Source of the DNA: Candidatus Brevefilum sp.
Lineage (GTDB): Bacteria > Chloroflexota > Anaerolineae > Anaerolineales > Anaerolineaceae
DNA: 12,610 nt
Reading direction: 5' to 3'
Assembly (NCBI GenBank): GCA_007119455.1
Contig: SKPR01000227.1
Span: forward strand, 1-12,610
Shown here in pieces: positions 1-7,316 of the stretch. The notes below the pieces were generated by a model. The model worked only from the letters and a program-made list of their open reading frames with translations, searched no databases and was not told the origin of the DNA. The stretch's first letter is position 1; the number at the start of each line of letters is the position of its first letter. Position numbers and translations under genes: made by a program.

Positions 1-130
1 AATCCATCACGCGCAGCGGGAGGCCGGTTTCAGGATCATGCCGGCCGTAATTGGCCATATCGATGTGGGCATCAGCAAAGTGCAGGATTTTGATCATCTG
101 GGCAAAATTCTCATAAACTTTTTGGCGCAT
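1..130 (-). CDS. SbcD/Mre11-like metallophosphoesterase, N-terminal fragment
   Basis: Only the N-terminus is present; the gene runs off the window at position 1. The frame reads MRQKVYENFAQ followed by MIKILHFADAHIDMANYGRH, then a segment ending PLRVMD. The run of hydrophobic residues into F-A-D-A-H-I-D matches motif I (D-x-H, first metal ligands) of calcineurin-like phosphoesterases of the SbcD/Mre11 repair-nuclease type, which process DNA ends together with an SbcC/Rad50 ATPase. Two starts are possible: ATG at 130, or ATG at 97, which places the motif near residue 9 as is usual in the family. Neither has a clear ribosome binding site. The frame is closed by a stop just upstream of 150, so the protein cannot start earlier. 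It lies about 60 bases downstream of the CDP-alcohol transferase on the same strand and could be co-transcribed. With about 43 residues visible, a generic metallophosphoesterase of other function cannot be excluded. Confidence 0.65.
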   Translation of the reverse strand, partial: MRQKVYENFAQMIKILHFADAHIDMANYGRHDPETGLPLRVMD

Positions 131-193
131 TCCATGTAGGCGAATCCAAAGTTAGCTGGTGTCTCAAATAATCTCACGTTCTGTCAGGTTCAT

Positions 194-961
194 TCAACGA
201 TCATTTAGCGCTGTTTTGGGTGGTTCTGCAACGGTATTTTTATTTTTTATTTCTTCTTTATTTTCTTTGGCCTGCTTTCGCTCAAGACGCTTTTCATCAA
301 GCAGCGCTAATTTATGAGCCTGGATGCCAGTGTTGATCATAAAATACAGGATCATGAGAAAAGCCATTAACCCCACGATCAGTGTGTACAGGCTCGTCAA
401 CCCCAAAAATGGCAGATTGAAATTCACATCACCGATGAAAAAGATCGCTGTATTGGCGATGATGGCGAGTACCCGGATCTCGGTGGGACCAATTTTTGCA
501 CTGGTGATCTGGAATACACCGGTAACATAGGTGATCAGGTATACCATGATCGAGACCAGCAGGTAGGCGATTACACCCAGTAATGCTACGGTCATGTCCA
601 CATAGGGAGAAATGCCAAGGCCGATAAAAATTAACACGGCACTGATAGCATCCACCCAGTGATCGATCAGGAAACCATAACGCGGCCTTTCAATATGCCG
701 GTATCGCGCCAGGGTACCATCCAGGCTATCCCCAAACCAATTGAGCACGAACCCGAAACTCGCAAGCCATAAGTATGCGGGATTGACGTTGGTGAGGCTG
801 TAGCTGATAAAGATCAGCACAGATGCGCCAATCCCGATCCAGGTCAGGATATCCGGGGTTACCCAATCCGGCATATTGGCTGCAAGCCATTTTAGAGCAG
901 GTCGTTCAATAAAACCGAGCAGGATATCATTTTCTCTCTTATGCTCTTCGACTTTTGTCAT
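194..961 (-). CDS. CDP-alcohol phosphatidyltransferase family membrane protein
   Basis: The enzyme would transfer a phosphatidyl-type or other phospho-alcohol group from a CDP-linked donor to an alcohol in the membrane during phospholipid headgroup synthesis. The family signature is complete: D78-S-L-D81-G82-x2-A85-R86, nine residues, G96-x3-D100-x3-D104, supplying the four aspartates that bind metal and CDP. About six hydrophobic segments follow the family plan, and the C-terminus is a lysine/glutamate-rich cytoplasmic tail. I start it at the ATG at 961 (255 residues), because AAAGG lies six bases upstream; an in-frame ATG at 1030 would add 23 residues but overlaps the acyltransferase gene by about 45 bases. 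The gap from the acyltransferase stop is 23 bases, so the two form an operon. The acceptor (glycerol phosphate, inositol phosphate or another alcohol) cannot be read from the sequence. The neighbouring acyltransferase and glycosyltransferase fit a glycolipid route. Confidence 0.85.
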   Translation of the reverse strand: MTKVEEHKRENDILLGFIERPALKWLAANMPDWVTPDILTWIGIGASVLIFISYSLTNVNPAYLWLASFGFVLNWFGDSLDGTLARYRHIERPRYGFLIDHWVDAISAVLIFIGLGISPYVDMTVALLGVIAYLLVSIMVYLITYVTGVFQITSAKIGPTEIRVLAIIANTAIFFIGDVNFNLPFLGLTSLYTLIVGLMAFLMILYFMINTGIQAHKLALLDEKRLERKQAKENKEEIKNKNTVAEPPKTALNDR

Positions 962-984
962 TTGCAACCTTTCTTTATGTTTAA

Positions 985-1887
985 CTATACACCCAAAAAC
1001 TGAGGCCAGACAGGGTAAAACATGGACCACTGGTAGGGATTTTCTTTGATCAACACCTCAGCTTTCGATAAAACCTTGTTGACATTGCTCATGATCTCAG
1101 TTTCAAGGTTATCATATGTGTCCATAAAGATCGGTCCTGTTCCCTCCAGGCAATAGCGACCGTCTGGTCTGGTGGTAGTTGCCATAATAAAAACGGGAAC
1201 GCCAGCTTCTTTTGCCATCCTGACGTAGGCAACAGGTAAATTGGCCCGGTGTCCAAAAAATTCAGGCTGGTATTTTTCAAGCTGTTTATCATTTAACGGC
1301 CGGTCAAGACCGGTCAGGACACTTCCGCCCTCTCGAAGCCGGTTCCTGGCCTGCCGGAAAGAGCTCAAGTTGATAGGTGTGACATACATTCCCAAGGTTT
1401 CCCGGAGTTGATTCTGCATTTTATAGGTAAAAACCGGATTGGGTACAGAGAGGATCTGGACACGGACGTCATTTATAGCCAGAGCGTATCCCATTAACTC
1501 GAAATTGCTTAAATGCGGGCAGACCACGACACAGGGCTGGTTGTTACGGATTCGATCAATTGTTTCCTGTGCTTCTGGGCTAAAAAAAACCACTTCCTTT
1601 AATTTATTGGGGCGAGAGAGATAGTGAAAAAAGTCAAAAATACACTTTGCAGAAGTTTTAAAAACGATTCTTGGTACTTTATCCAGATGTTCCTGAGATA
1701 GTTGTTTTTCGTGTATGACCCACTGGTTAGCCCGAATGGCTTTGACCATTTGGGTGTTTTTGAAGCTGCCTAAGATGATTCCGATCAGCCCGGCAATTTT
1801 CCAGCCGATTTTCCTTGGGAGAACCCATCCGAGAAAAATCACAAATAGAACAGGAATGGGTTGCCGAATGATGTCTTTAAAACGCAT
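985..1887 (-). CDS. LPLAT/HtrB (LpxL-PatA type) acyltransferase
   Basis: This 300-residue protein belongs to the lysophospholipid/lipid A acyltransferase superfamily, which moves acyl chains onto lipid or glycolipid acceptors at the inner membrane. The N-terminus (about residues 9-40) is hydrophobic and probably anchors it. The catalytic H-x4-E box is seen as H125-L-S-N-F-E130 preceded by VVVCP. A second conserved block, FFGHRANLPVAYVRMAKEAG (210-229), matches the FFG...LA family block, and the C-terminal NPYQWSMFYPVWP matches the P-x-QW ending of HtrB-type enzymes. Length is normal for the family. The start ATG has only a weak upstream AAAGAA, and no convincing promoter was seen in front of it. 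It is first of a minus-strand operon with the CDP-alcohol transferase. In actinobacteria a PatA-type member of this family sits beside a phosphatidylinositol-phosphate synthase; whether that role applies here is inference. A general phospholipid or glycolipid acyltransferase is the safe call. Confidence 0.85.
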   Translation of the reverse strand: MRFKDIIRQPIPVLFVIFLGWVLPRKIGWKIAGLIGIILGSFKNTQMVKAIRANQWVIHEKQLSQEHLDKVPRIVFKTSAKCIFDFFHYLSRPNKLKEVVFFSPEAQETIDRIRNNQPCVVVCPHLSNFELMGYALAINDVRVQILSVPNPVFTYKMQNQLRETLGMYVTPINLSSFRQARNRLREGGSVLTGLDRPLNDKQLEKYQPEFFGHRANLPVAYVRMAKEAGVPVFIMATTTRPDGRYCLEGTGPIFMDTYDNLETEIMSNVNKVLSKAEVLIKENPYQWSMFYPVWPQFLGV

Positions 1888-2119
1888 ATGATTCTTTGTT
1901 TATTATTTTTCAATTTAAACCGGGGTTTAGAATATGGCATTAAATACTGTCACACCAACCCACTTGGATTGTATATTTTACTTCATTTTTAAAAATCTCA
2001 CTTCATATGATTGGAAAAGAGCACTATTTACATACCCGGAAAACTGTTGTTTTGTGGATGAATCTTTAAGTTGTGCAGAGGATGTTTAAGAAAAAAGATT
2101 GGTCATTAACCAAGGCACA

Positions 2120-2147
2120 CATTCTGGCTGTATGCAAAACCAGAATG
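2120..2147. repeat. 8-bp inverted repeat, candidate operator
   Basis: CATTCTGG (2120-2127) is followed after 12 bases by its exact reverse complement CCAGAATG (2140-2147). It is not followed by a T-run on either strand, so it does not look like a terminator. It covers the -35 region of the candidate promoter at 2158-2167, which is where a repressor or activator could bind. Its function is inference. Confidence 0.45.
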
Positions 2148-2157
2148 CCATGACATG

Positions 2158-2167
2158 TGGTATAAAT
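2158..2167 (+). promoter_or_regulatory. Candidate extended -10 promoter for the GT4 operon
   Basis: TGGTATAAAT matches the extended -10 pattern TGnTATAAT with one mismatch in the hexamer. No good -35 hexamer is visible at the usual distance, as is typical of extended -10 promoters. Transcription would start near 2173 and leave a leader of about 80 bases before the GT4 gene. The -35 region is occupied by the 8-bp dyad at 2120-2147. Confidence 0.4.
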
Positions 2168-2231
2168 TCAATCGTCGGGATGCCCATCTAGATCTTACAA
2201 TGGAAGTTTTCTCGCATAACTTTTAGAAATT

Positions 2232-2258
2232 ATGGCTACCCTTTTGACCTCATCATGA
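2232..2258 (+). other. Possible 8-codon leader ORF overlapping the GT4 start
   Basis: A short frame MATLLTSS begins at ATG 2232 and its TGA stop overlaps the GT4 start codon as ATGA. The GT4 start itself has no Shine-Dalgarno sequence (TTTTGACCTCATC precedes it), so reinitiation from this small frame is conceivable. It may equally be chance: the upstream signal for the small frame (TTTAGAAATT) is also weak. Confidence 0.25.
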
Positions 2259-3382
2259 AAATTGTCTGTATTTCAGCTTCGTTTATTCCCTCAAACACTG
2301 CGAACAGCATCCAGGTGGTTAAAGCCACACAGGCTCTGGTGGAACTCGGTCACCAGGTTGTTCTTCTTGTTCCTGGTGAAGGGTTGGTGGATAGCGAGGA
2401 AATCCAGGCACACTACGGCCTCCAGCAGGATCTTGATATTCGCTGGATCAAGGAAAACCTGGCATTTCGACGCTATGACTTCGCTTTAAAATCTTTCCAA
2501 ATAGCAAAAAACCTTGAGCCCGACCTGGTTTATACCTGGGTGTTGCAGGCAGCGGTGATGGCGGTATGGGGCGGAATACCCACGATTCTTGAGTTGCATG
2601 ACCGGATAATGGGCCGTTTTGGACCCTGGCTCTTCAGGAAGTTCTGGAAATCAAAAACACCTCTCCGGGTTTTAACTAACACGAATGCCCTGCGTGAAGC
2701 ATTGATCAGGGAGTTTGAACTGGTCTCACCAGAAACAAAAATTCTGGTGGCGCCTAATGGTGTTGATCTTGCCTGCTACCGGGATATGCCCAACCCTGTT
2801 AAAGCGCGCGAACGATTGGGTTTACCTTCTGGCTTCACGGCCGGTTATACGGGTCATTTTTATAGCGGTCGGGGGATGGGTTTGATGTTTGAGCTGGCCA
2901 GGGCATTACCCGAGGTTAATTTTTTGTGGGTCGGAGGGGAAGCGCCAGATGTCACGCTCTGGGAAAGTCGTCTGAGGGCAGAAGGGTTTAAAAACATCAC
3001 CCTGACCGGATTTGTGCCCAATCAAGACGTTCCCCTTTATCAGGCTGCTTCAGATGTGCTGCTGATGCCTTATGGCAGGCACATTGCAGGGAGCGGCGGC
3101 GGTGATTCAGCTGAAATCGCCAGCCCAATGAAGATGTTTGAATATATGGCGGCTGGCCGGGCTATCATTAGCAGCGACCTTCCCGTGATCCATGAAGTAC
3201 TTGATAAAAATATGGCCATCTTCTGCAATCCAGAGGATCTTGACGCATGGCAAACTGCCTTAATGTCATTAAAGGAAGATAGCCAGAGACGGGAGAAATT
3301 GGGAAAATTTTCTCAGGATGCGGTAAAATCCTTTACCTGGTATAACCGTGCGCAGCGTGCAATCTCGGGTTTTGTCAATTAG
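2255..3382 (+). CDS. Glycosyltransferase family 4 (GT-B fold)
   Basis: A 375-residue cytosolic GT-B glycosyltransferase that transfers a sugar from a nucleotide donor to a growing lipid-linked or lipid acceptor. The N-terminal Rossmann half begins KIVCISASF and has the usual helix-strand pattern through LGHQVVLLVP (31-40); the middle has ELHDRIMGRFGPW (113-125). The linker reads VAPNGVDL (165-172), the family's typical junction. The C-terminal donor half contains GYTGHFYSGRGM (197-208), LWVGG (224-228), GFVPNQDVPLYQAASDVLLMPY (252-273) and SPMKMFEYMAAGRAIISSD (290-308). The glutamate of FEYMA (E295) is present, but the first glutamate of the classic E-x7-E is replaced by I287, as in the SP(L/M)K(L/M)FEYM subgroup. 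It leads a plus-strand run, with the first GT-C-like gene 8 bases downstream. No clear ribosome binding site is seen. Donor and acceptor cannot be told from sequence. Confidence 0.88.
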   Translation: MKIVCISASFIPSNTANSIQVVKATQALVELGHQVVLLVPGEGLVDSEEIQAHYGLQQDLDIRWIKENLAFRRYDFALKSFQIAKNLEPDLVYTWVLQAAVMAVWGGIPTILELHDRIMGRFGPWLFRKFWKSKTPLRVLTNTNALREALIREFELVSPETKILVAPNGVDLACYRDMPNPVKARERLGLPSGFTAGYTGHFYSGRGMGLMFELARALPEVNFLWVGGEAPDVTLWESRLRAEGFKNITLTGFVPNQDVPLYQAASDVLLMPYGRHIAGSGGGDSAEIASPMKMFEYMAAGRAIISSDLPVIHEVLDKNMAIFCNPEDLDAWQTALMSLKEDSQRREKLGKFSQDAVKSFTWYNRAQRAISGFVN

Positions 3383-3390
3383 CTTATCTT

Positions 3391-4746
3391 ATGAATAATC
3401 CTGAAATAAACCAAAAAATTCGAATCTGGTTGTCTATTGTTCTGGCCGTCGCGATCATACTGCGAGTGATATTATTCGTCGCATATCCAGCGGTATCATA
3501 CAGCGACACGCATAGTTATCGACGCTCTGCTGATGCAGTCCTGGGTGGTTTTAAAGCCTATGATGGCACACGGACGCCGGGCTATCCGGCTTTTATGGCG
3601 CTGGTCGGACCAGACAGGGCGGTTTATGCTTCCCAACTGATACTGGGTCTGGGTATTACCCTGGCCTGGTTCTGGATCGGATTGAAAACCAGTGGAAAGC
3701 CATGGTTCGGAGGAATATTAGCTCTGGGGCATACCTTGAATCCTGGACAGTTATTCTTTGAGGCGAATCTTCTCACAGAGACCCTGGCAACTTTCTGGTT
3801 GTCTCTAGCATTGTTTGGAGCCTGTATCTGGTTCAGTGAAAACGCTAAACGGTCATTATGGCTGGCATCAGGTATCGGTCTTTCTGCCGCGCTGGCGACG
3901 ATAACCCGCCCGGTATTCATCTTCATGATCCCCTGGTTTGGGTTAATGATGTTCATTTCTCTAAAAGATAAGACCATAAGCCTCACATGGAAACCTGCAA
4001 TCGCGGTGATTTTACCAGGTCTCCTAATGGTCGGCGGCTGGATGAATTGGGTCCGGACCAACTATCATGTCTTTAGCATGACCACCATGACGGGTTATCA
4101 TCTGATTCAGCATACGGGCTATTATTTTGAAGCCGTGCCGGATGAATATGCCGAAATTCGTGATATTTACCTGGAGTACCGCCAGGCCAGGATGGAAGAA
4201 AGGGGCACCCAGGGCAATGCCATCTGGGATGCCATCCCGGCTATTCAGGCTGCCACAGGGTTGAGTTTTTATCAGTTATCACGGACTTTGCAGACAATTT
4301 CAATTGATCTCATCCTGAATCACCCCTGGGCGTATCTTTCACGGGTTTTGCGTGGGTGGTGGTTGTTCTGGCGTGCACCCGTGTATTGGAACAGGCAGGC
4401 TGTGTCGCTACCAGCGCTCTCATCTTTGTTGAATTTATACATTTTAGGGTGGCGGGGATTGCTGGTTTTGTTCAATCTTGGTTTTGTCGCCTCAAGTCTG
4501 GTTGCGTTGGTGTCGAAACGATTGCGGACGGTCTGGTCTCTGAATACCTTCCACTGGTTGCTGATTGGTTCAGTGTGGGGCACGTCTATTTTGTCTTCTG
4601 TTCTCGATCATGGCGATAACCCACGTTTCCTTGTTCCACTTCAAACAGCGGTGGTTTTCTTGATATTATGGATTCTTTCTCAATCTGCAGAAACCTGGTT
4701 TAAGAAGCCTAAAGCTAGAGGGATCTCGGGACATGAATCAGCCTGA
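3391..4746 (+). CDS. Multi-pass membrane protein, GT-C (ArnT/PMT)-like glycosyltransferase
   Basis: A 451-residue polytopic protein with about ten hydrophobic segments. The first loop after TM1 carries SDTHSYRRSA (38-47) followed by TRTPGYPAF (60-68). An acidic residue in the first periplasmic loop, then an aromatic/proline motif, is the hallmark of GT-C enzymes that take sugar from a polyprenyl phosphate. FFEANLLTETL (122-132) fits the conserved glutamate after the next membrane segments. A late loop has DHGDNPRFLVPL (406-417), placed like the C-terminal arginine motif of this fold. It lies 8 bases after the GT4 gene and overlaps the next gene by 14 bases, so all three are one operon. No Shine-Dalgarno is visible. 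The family is inferred from topology and motifs; a Wzy- or O-antigen-ligase-like role is less likely. The substrate is unknown. Confidence 0.65.
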   Translation: MNNPEINQKIRIWLSIVLAVAIILRVILFVAYPAVSYSDTHSYRRSADAVLGGFKAYDGTRTPGYPAFMALVGPDRAVYASQLILGLGITLAWFWIGLKTSGKPWFGGILALGHTLNPGQLFFEANLLTETLATFWLSLALFGACIWFSENAKRSLWLASGIGLSAALATITRPVFIFMIPWFGLMMFISLKDKTISLTWKPAIAVILPGLLMVGGWMNWVRTNYHVFSMTTMTGYHLIQHTGYYFEAVPDEYAEIRDIYLEYRQARMEERGTQGNAIWDAIPAIQAATGLSFYQLSRTLQTISIDLILNHPWAYLSRVLRGWWLFWRAPVYWNRQAVSLPALSSLLNLYILGWRGLLVLFNLGFVASSLVALVSKRLRTVWSLNTFHWLLIGSVWGTSILSSVLDHGDNPRFLVPLQTAVVFLILWILSQSAETWFKKPKARGISGHESA

Positions 4747-6289
4747 AAACACCACCGCATCTACTGCGCATTTTGGCCTGATTGCGGCCATCAGCCTGGG
4801 TTTGGGGGCTTTAATCCAATGGATTTTACCTGCGGGTAATTTCTGGATTGGGTTTTCGTCTTTCACACTCGTGCTGTTTCTGATGGGTGCGATCCTTTAT
4901 TTAGCCTGGCAGTGGGCTGGTGGAGAAAAAATGCTGGCATGGATAATTTTCATAACCCTGTTCCTGCGCCTGGTTTATGGTGTTTTTCTCGCCTGGGGGC
5001 TCCCCCGGTTCGGTTATCCTGAACCACCCCAACAGGCGGGATTTGTTTTTGAAGATGCCTACCGTCGGGATCGTGCTTCTTATGCCCTGTCTCAATCCGA
5101 TGAGCCTGTTAGCGCTGCTTTTCGTAATGAGTTTGCCGGTGACCAGTATGGCGGATTGATGGCATTGAGCGCCACCGTCTATCGGTATCTGAGTCCGGAT
5201 GCACATCGCCCGATCTTGATAACCCTACTTTCAGCAGGGGCCATGGCCTTAAGTGTGGCTATTTTATATGCTGGATTACGTGGGCAATTTGACAAGAAAA
5301 TTGCTTTAATGGCTTGCTGGATTTTCGCTTTATATCCCGAAGGGATATTGCTGGGTTCTTCCCAAATGCGAGAACCGTTTTTAATCCTGTTTTTTACCCT
5401 TCTGATCTGGTCGGCCACACGCTGGATGGATCGTGATAAGCCTGAATTGGGCGGCTTGATGTTTGTGATAGGTTCTTTCACACTGGTTTTGCTCTCGTCA
5501 CGGGTTGCGTTACTGATCATTGGGATGGTCATCCTTTGGGTGTGGATTATTGAATCACCAAAAATCAAACAACGCTGGATTAAGTATGCAGGTTGGATCA
5601 TCATTGGTCTGGGGATGGTTGGCGCATACTGGATCATCCGTGATTTGGTCATCGATGCGTTGCACTGGGATACCCTGCAAACGGTGGCGCGGTCGGGACG
5701 TATCCAGTTTCAACTTTCTGCACTGCCAGAATGGTTGCATTTCCCCTTTGTGTTCACCTATGGACTGCTGCAGCCCGTTCTGCCAGCAGCTATAGCTGCA
5801 CCAGCGCCCGCCATCTGGTGGAGCCTTGCAATTTTCAGAGGTTTAGGCTGGTACATCCTATTGCCATTTTTGGCGTATGCCCTTTTCCGATCTTGGCGTT
5901 TGGAACCTTCGAATAGAAAGCGATGGTTGGTGGTTCTGATCCTCCTGGCCTGGATTTGGGTTTTTATTTCATCAGCACGGGCTGGCGGCGACCAGTGGGA
6001 TAACCCGCGCTACCGCACGATATTCTTGCCATTCATGGTGACTGCAGCGAGTTGGGCTTTCCATTATTGGCGACAACAAAAAGACCGCTGGTTGGGGCGG
6101 GCACTGGTGATAGAGGTCATCTTCCTGGTCTTTTTCACCCAATGGTATCTCAGCCGTTATTTCCACTTCTTTCCGCGTCTTAACTTTTTTGTCATGATCC
6201 TGGTGATATTTGCCCTCAGTTTGGGGGTGATTGTGGGCGGAATTATCCGGGATCGGCGTAAGGCCATCAATGTCTTGACGCAAGATTGA
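4733..6289 (+). CDS. Second GT-C-like multi-pass membrane protein
   Basis: A 518-residue polytopic protein with about a dozen hydrophobic segments, beginning at ATG 4733 inside the end of the previous gene; GAGGGA about nine bases upstream supports this start. The first large loop after the early membrane segments contains FEDAYRRDRASY (106-117), an acidic motif placed as in GT-C transferases. It is followed by ALYPEGILLGSSQMREPFL (199-217), a segment typical of PMT-like bacterial proteins. A late loop has GGDQWDNPRYRTIFLP (418-433), whose DNPR(Y/F) core is shared with the preceding protein (DNPRF at 409-413), suggesting that the two have related architecture. The gene carries the -35 region of the next promoter in its last codons. 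A role as a polyprenyl-phosphate-sugar-dependent transferase is likely but not proven, and the acceptor is unknown. Confidence 0.6.
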   Translation: MNQPENTTASTAHFGLIAAISLGLGALIQWILPAGNFWIGFSSFTLVLFLMGAILYLAWQWAGGEKMLAWIIFITLFLRLVYGVFLAWGLPRFGYPEPPQQAGFVFEDAYRRDRASYALSQSDEPVSAAFRNEFAGDQYGGLMALSATVYRYLSPDAHRPILITLLSAGAMALSVAILYAGLRGQFDKKIALMACWIFALYPEGILLGSSQMREPFLILFFTLLIWSATRWMDRDKPELGGLMFVIGSFTLVLLSSRVALLIIGMVILWVWIIESPKIKQRWIKYAGWIIIGLGMVGAYWIIRDLVIDALHWDTLQTVARSGRIQFQLSALPEWLHFPFVFTYGLLQPVLPAAIAAPAPAIWWSLAIFRGLGWYILLPFLAYALFRSWRLEPSNRKRWLVVLILLAWIWVFISSARAGGDQWDNPRYRTIFLPFMVTAASWAFHYWRQQKDRWLGRALVIEVIFLVFFTQWYLSRYFHFFPRLNFFVMILVIFALSLGVIVGGIIRDRRKAINVLTQD

Positions 6290-6316
6290 TAGTCGTTATA
6301 ATTCATACATTGAATT
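6274..6316 (+). promoter_or_regulatory. Sigma-70-type promoter with start-site dyad, GT2 operon
   Basis: TTGACG (6275-6280), a 16-bp spacer and a perfect TATAAT (6297-6302) form a strong vegetative promoter; transcription would start near 6309. The -35 sits in the last codons of the upstream gene and inside a small dyad CTTG-ACG-CAAG (6274-6284). A second dyad, AATTCA-N5-TGAATT (6300-6316), overlaps the -10 and the start site, where a repressor would act. The same layout recurs at 10253-10295. Confidence 0.65.
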
Positions 6317-6332
6317 TTAAATAGGAGTATCC

Positions 6333-7316
6333 TTGTACCTCTCAATCATTGTCCCTGTTTTTAATGAAGCAGAAAGTTTAGCCCGGCTTAAAAAAGCTTT
6401 AGACCAGGCTCTGGATGGATTCGAGAAAGATTGGGAAGTGATTTTTGTTGATGATGGCAGCCTGGATACCAGTCCACAGACACTGGAAGGGATTGCCACA
6501 GAAGACCCGGAGCATTGCCGGGTGATATTATTACGCCGTAATTTCGGACAAACAACGGCTATTGCTGCTGGAATTGATCATGCCCAGGGGGATGTGATTA
6601 TTTTAATGGACGCTGATCTGCAAAATGACCCGGCAGACATTCCCCTGATGGTTGCAAGGCTTGAGGAAGGTTACGACGTGGTCAGTGGTTGGCGCAAAGA
6701 CCGGCAGGATGCTTTTCTGACCCGTAAACTCCCATCACAAATAGCTAACGGTTTGATTTCCTGGGTGACCGGTGTAAAGTTAAATGATTATGGTTGCACA
6801 CTCAAAGCCTACCGGCGTGAGGCGATTACCGGTTTCCGGCTTTATGGAGAAATGCACCGCTTTATTCCTGTTTATGCCCATTCACTGGGTGCACGCATTG
6901 TCGAGATGCCCGTCAGACATCATCCCAGGCGTTGGGGAAAGGCCAAGTATGGCCTTGAACGGACTGCCAAGGTTGTCCTGGACCTGTTTACGGTCAAATT
7001 CTTGAGTTCTTTTTCCGGAAAACCAGGCTATCTTTTTGGTGGGATTGGGGGCGTGTTTATCTTGGTCAGCATGGTTATGATGATTGTTTTGGCTGTTCGC
7101 CGGGTAACTGTGGGTACAGCCGTGTTAACTTCGCCCTTTTTCCTGGTATCAATTGTGATGCTCTCCTTTGGTTTTCAATCCCTCCTGATGGGTTTAATCG
7201 CTGAGCTTTTATCACGGACCTACCATGAATCCCAGCAGAAACCAACCTATACCATCCGGCAGAAAATCGGTATCACTGTGCCCTTAAGGGATCAGGAAGG
7301 CCTTCCACACGCATGA
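6333..7316 (+). CDS. GT2 polyprenyl-phosphate glycosyltransferase (DPM1/GtrB/ArnC-like)
   Basis: A 327-residue family 2 glycosyltransferase that transfers a sugar from a nucleotide donor to polyprenyl phosphate on the cytosolic side of the membrane. The GT-A domain shows LSIIVPVFNEAES (3-15), VIFVDDGS (36-43), RRNFGQTTAIAAGI (68-81), the metal-binding D93-A-D95 in ILMDADLQNDP, and HHPRRWGKAKYG (196-207), which matches the acceptor-side R-x-x-G-x-S/K-x-Y block of DPM1/GtrB enzymes. Two C-terminal membrane helices (about 233-257 and 265-292) follow, as in GtrB. Translation starts at TTG 6333: AGGAG lies five bases upstream and no in-frame ATG occurs before the catalytic region. It has its own promoter. 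The stop overlaps the next start as ATGA. The sugar (glucose, mannose, aminoarabinose or other) cannot be told. Confidence 0.9.
   Translation: MYLSIIVPVFNEAESLARLKKALDQALDGFEKDWEVIFVDDGSLDTSPQTLEGIATEDPEHCRVILLRRNFGQTTAIAAGIDHAQGDVIILMDADLQNDPADIPLMVARLEEGYDVVSGWRKDRQDAFLTRKLPSQIANGLISWVTGVKLNDYGCTLKAYRREAITGFRLYGEMHRFIPVYAHSLGARIVEMPVRHHPRRWGKAKYGLERTAKVVLDLFTVKFLSSFSGKPGYLFGGIGGVFILVSMVMMIVLAVRRVTVGTAVLTSPFFLVSIVMLSFGFQSLLMGLIAELLSRTYHESQQKPTYTIRQKIGITVPLRDQEGLPHA

Larger units (their letters stand above)
1888..2254. other. Divergent intergenic region between the acyltransferase and GT4 genes
   Basis: This 367-base spacer separates two divergently transcribed genes and is visibly more A/T-rich than its neighbours. 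It contains an A/T palindrome (ATTTTTAAAAAT, 1985-1996), two copies of ACTTCAT starting 20 bases apart (1980 and 2000), an 8-bp dyad and a candidate extended -10 promoter, the last two listed separately. I see no tRNA, no rho-independent terminator and no convincing gene. A 51-codon plus-strand frame at 1934-2089 is discussed among the rejected items. Confidence 0.7.

Noticed and set aside
961..1030. Longer N-terminus for the CDP-alcohol transferase, starting at ATG 1030
   Set aside because: The added 23 residues would overlap the acyltransferase gene, and the ATG at 961 has AAAGG six bases upstream.
1888..2003. A minus-strand promoter for the acyltransferase operon (for example GTGACA with TATTCT, or TAAAAT at 1975-1980)
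   Set aside because: The spacings are wrong (about 13 bases) or the partner -35 is absent, so no specific promoter can be supported.
1934..2089. A 51-codon plus-strand frame (begins MALNTVTPTHLDC) in the divergent intergenic region
   Set aside because: It has no ribosome binding site, four cysteines with no recognisable pattern, and A/T-rich composition unlike the neighbouring genes. A stop-free run of this length can arise by chance. Conservation in relatives would reopen it.
2120..2147. The 8-bp dyad read as a rho-independent terminator
   Set aside because: Neither strand has a following T-run, the stem is not G/C-rich, and both flanking genes point away from it.
3624..6283. Long opposite-strand frames inside the GT-C-like genes (for example 3624-4061 and 5179-5652)
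   Set aside because: They are antisense to well-formed membrane-protein genes and their translations show no membrane pattern, motif or ribosome binding site.
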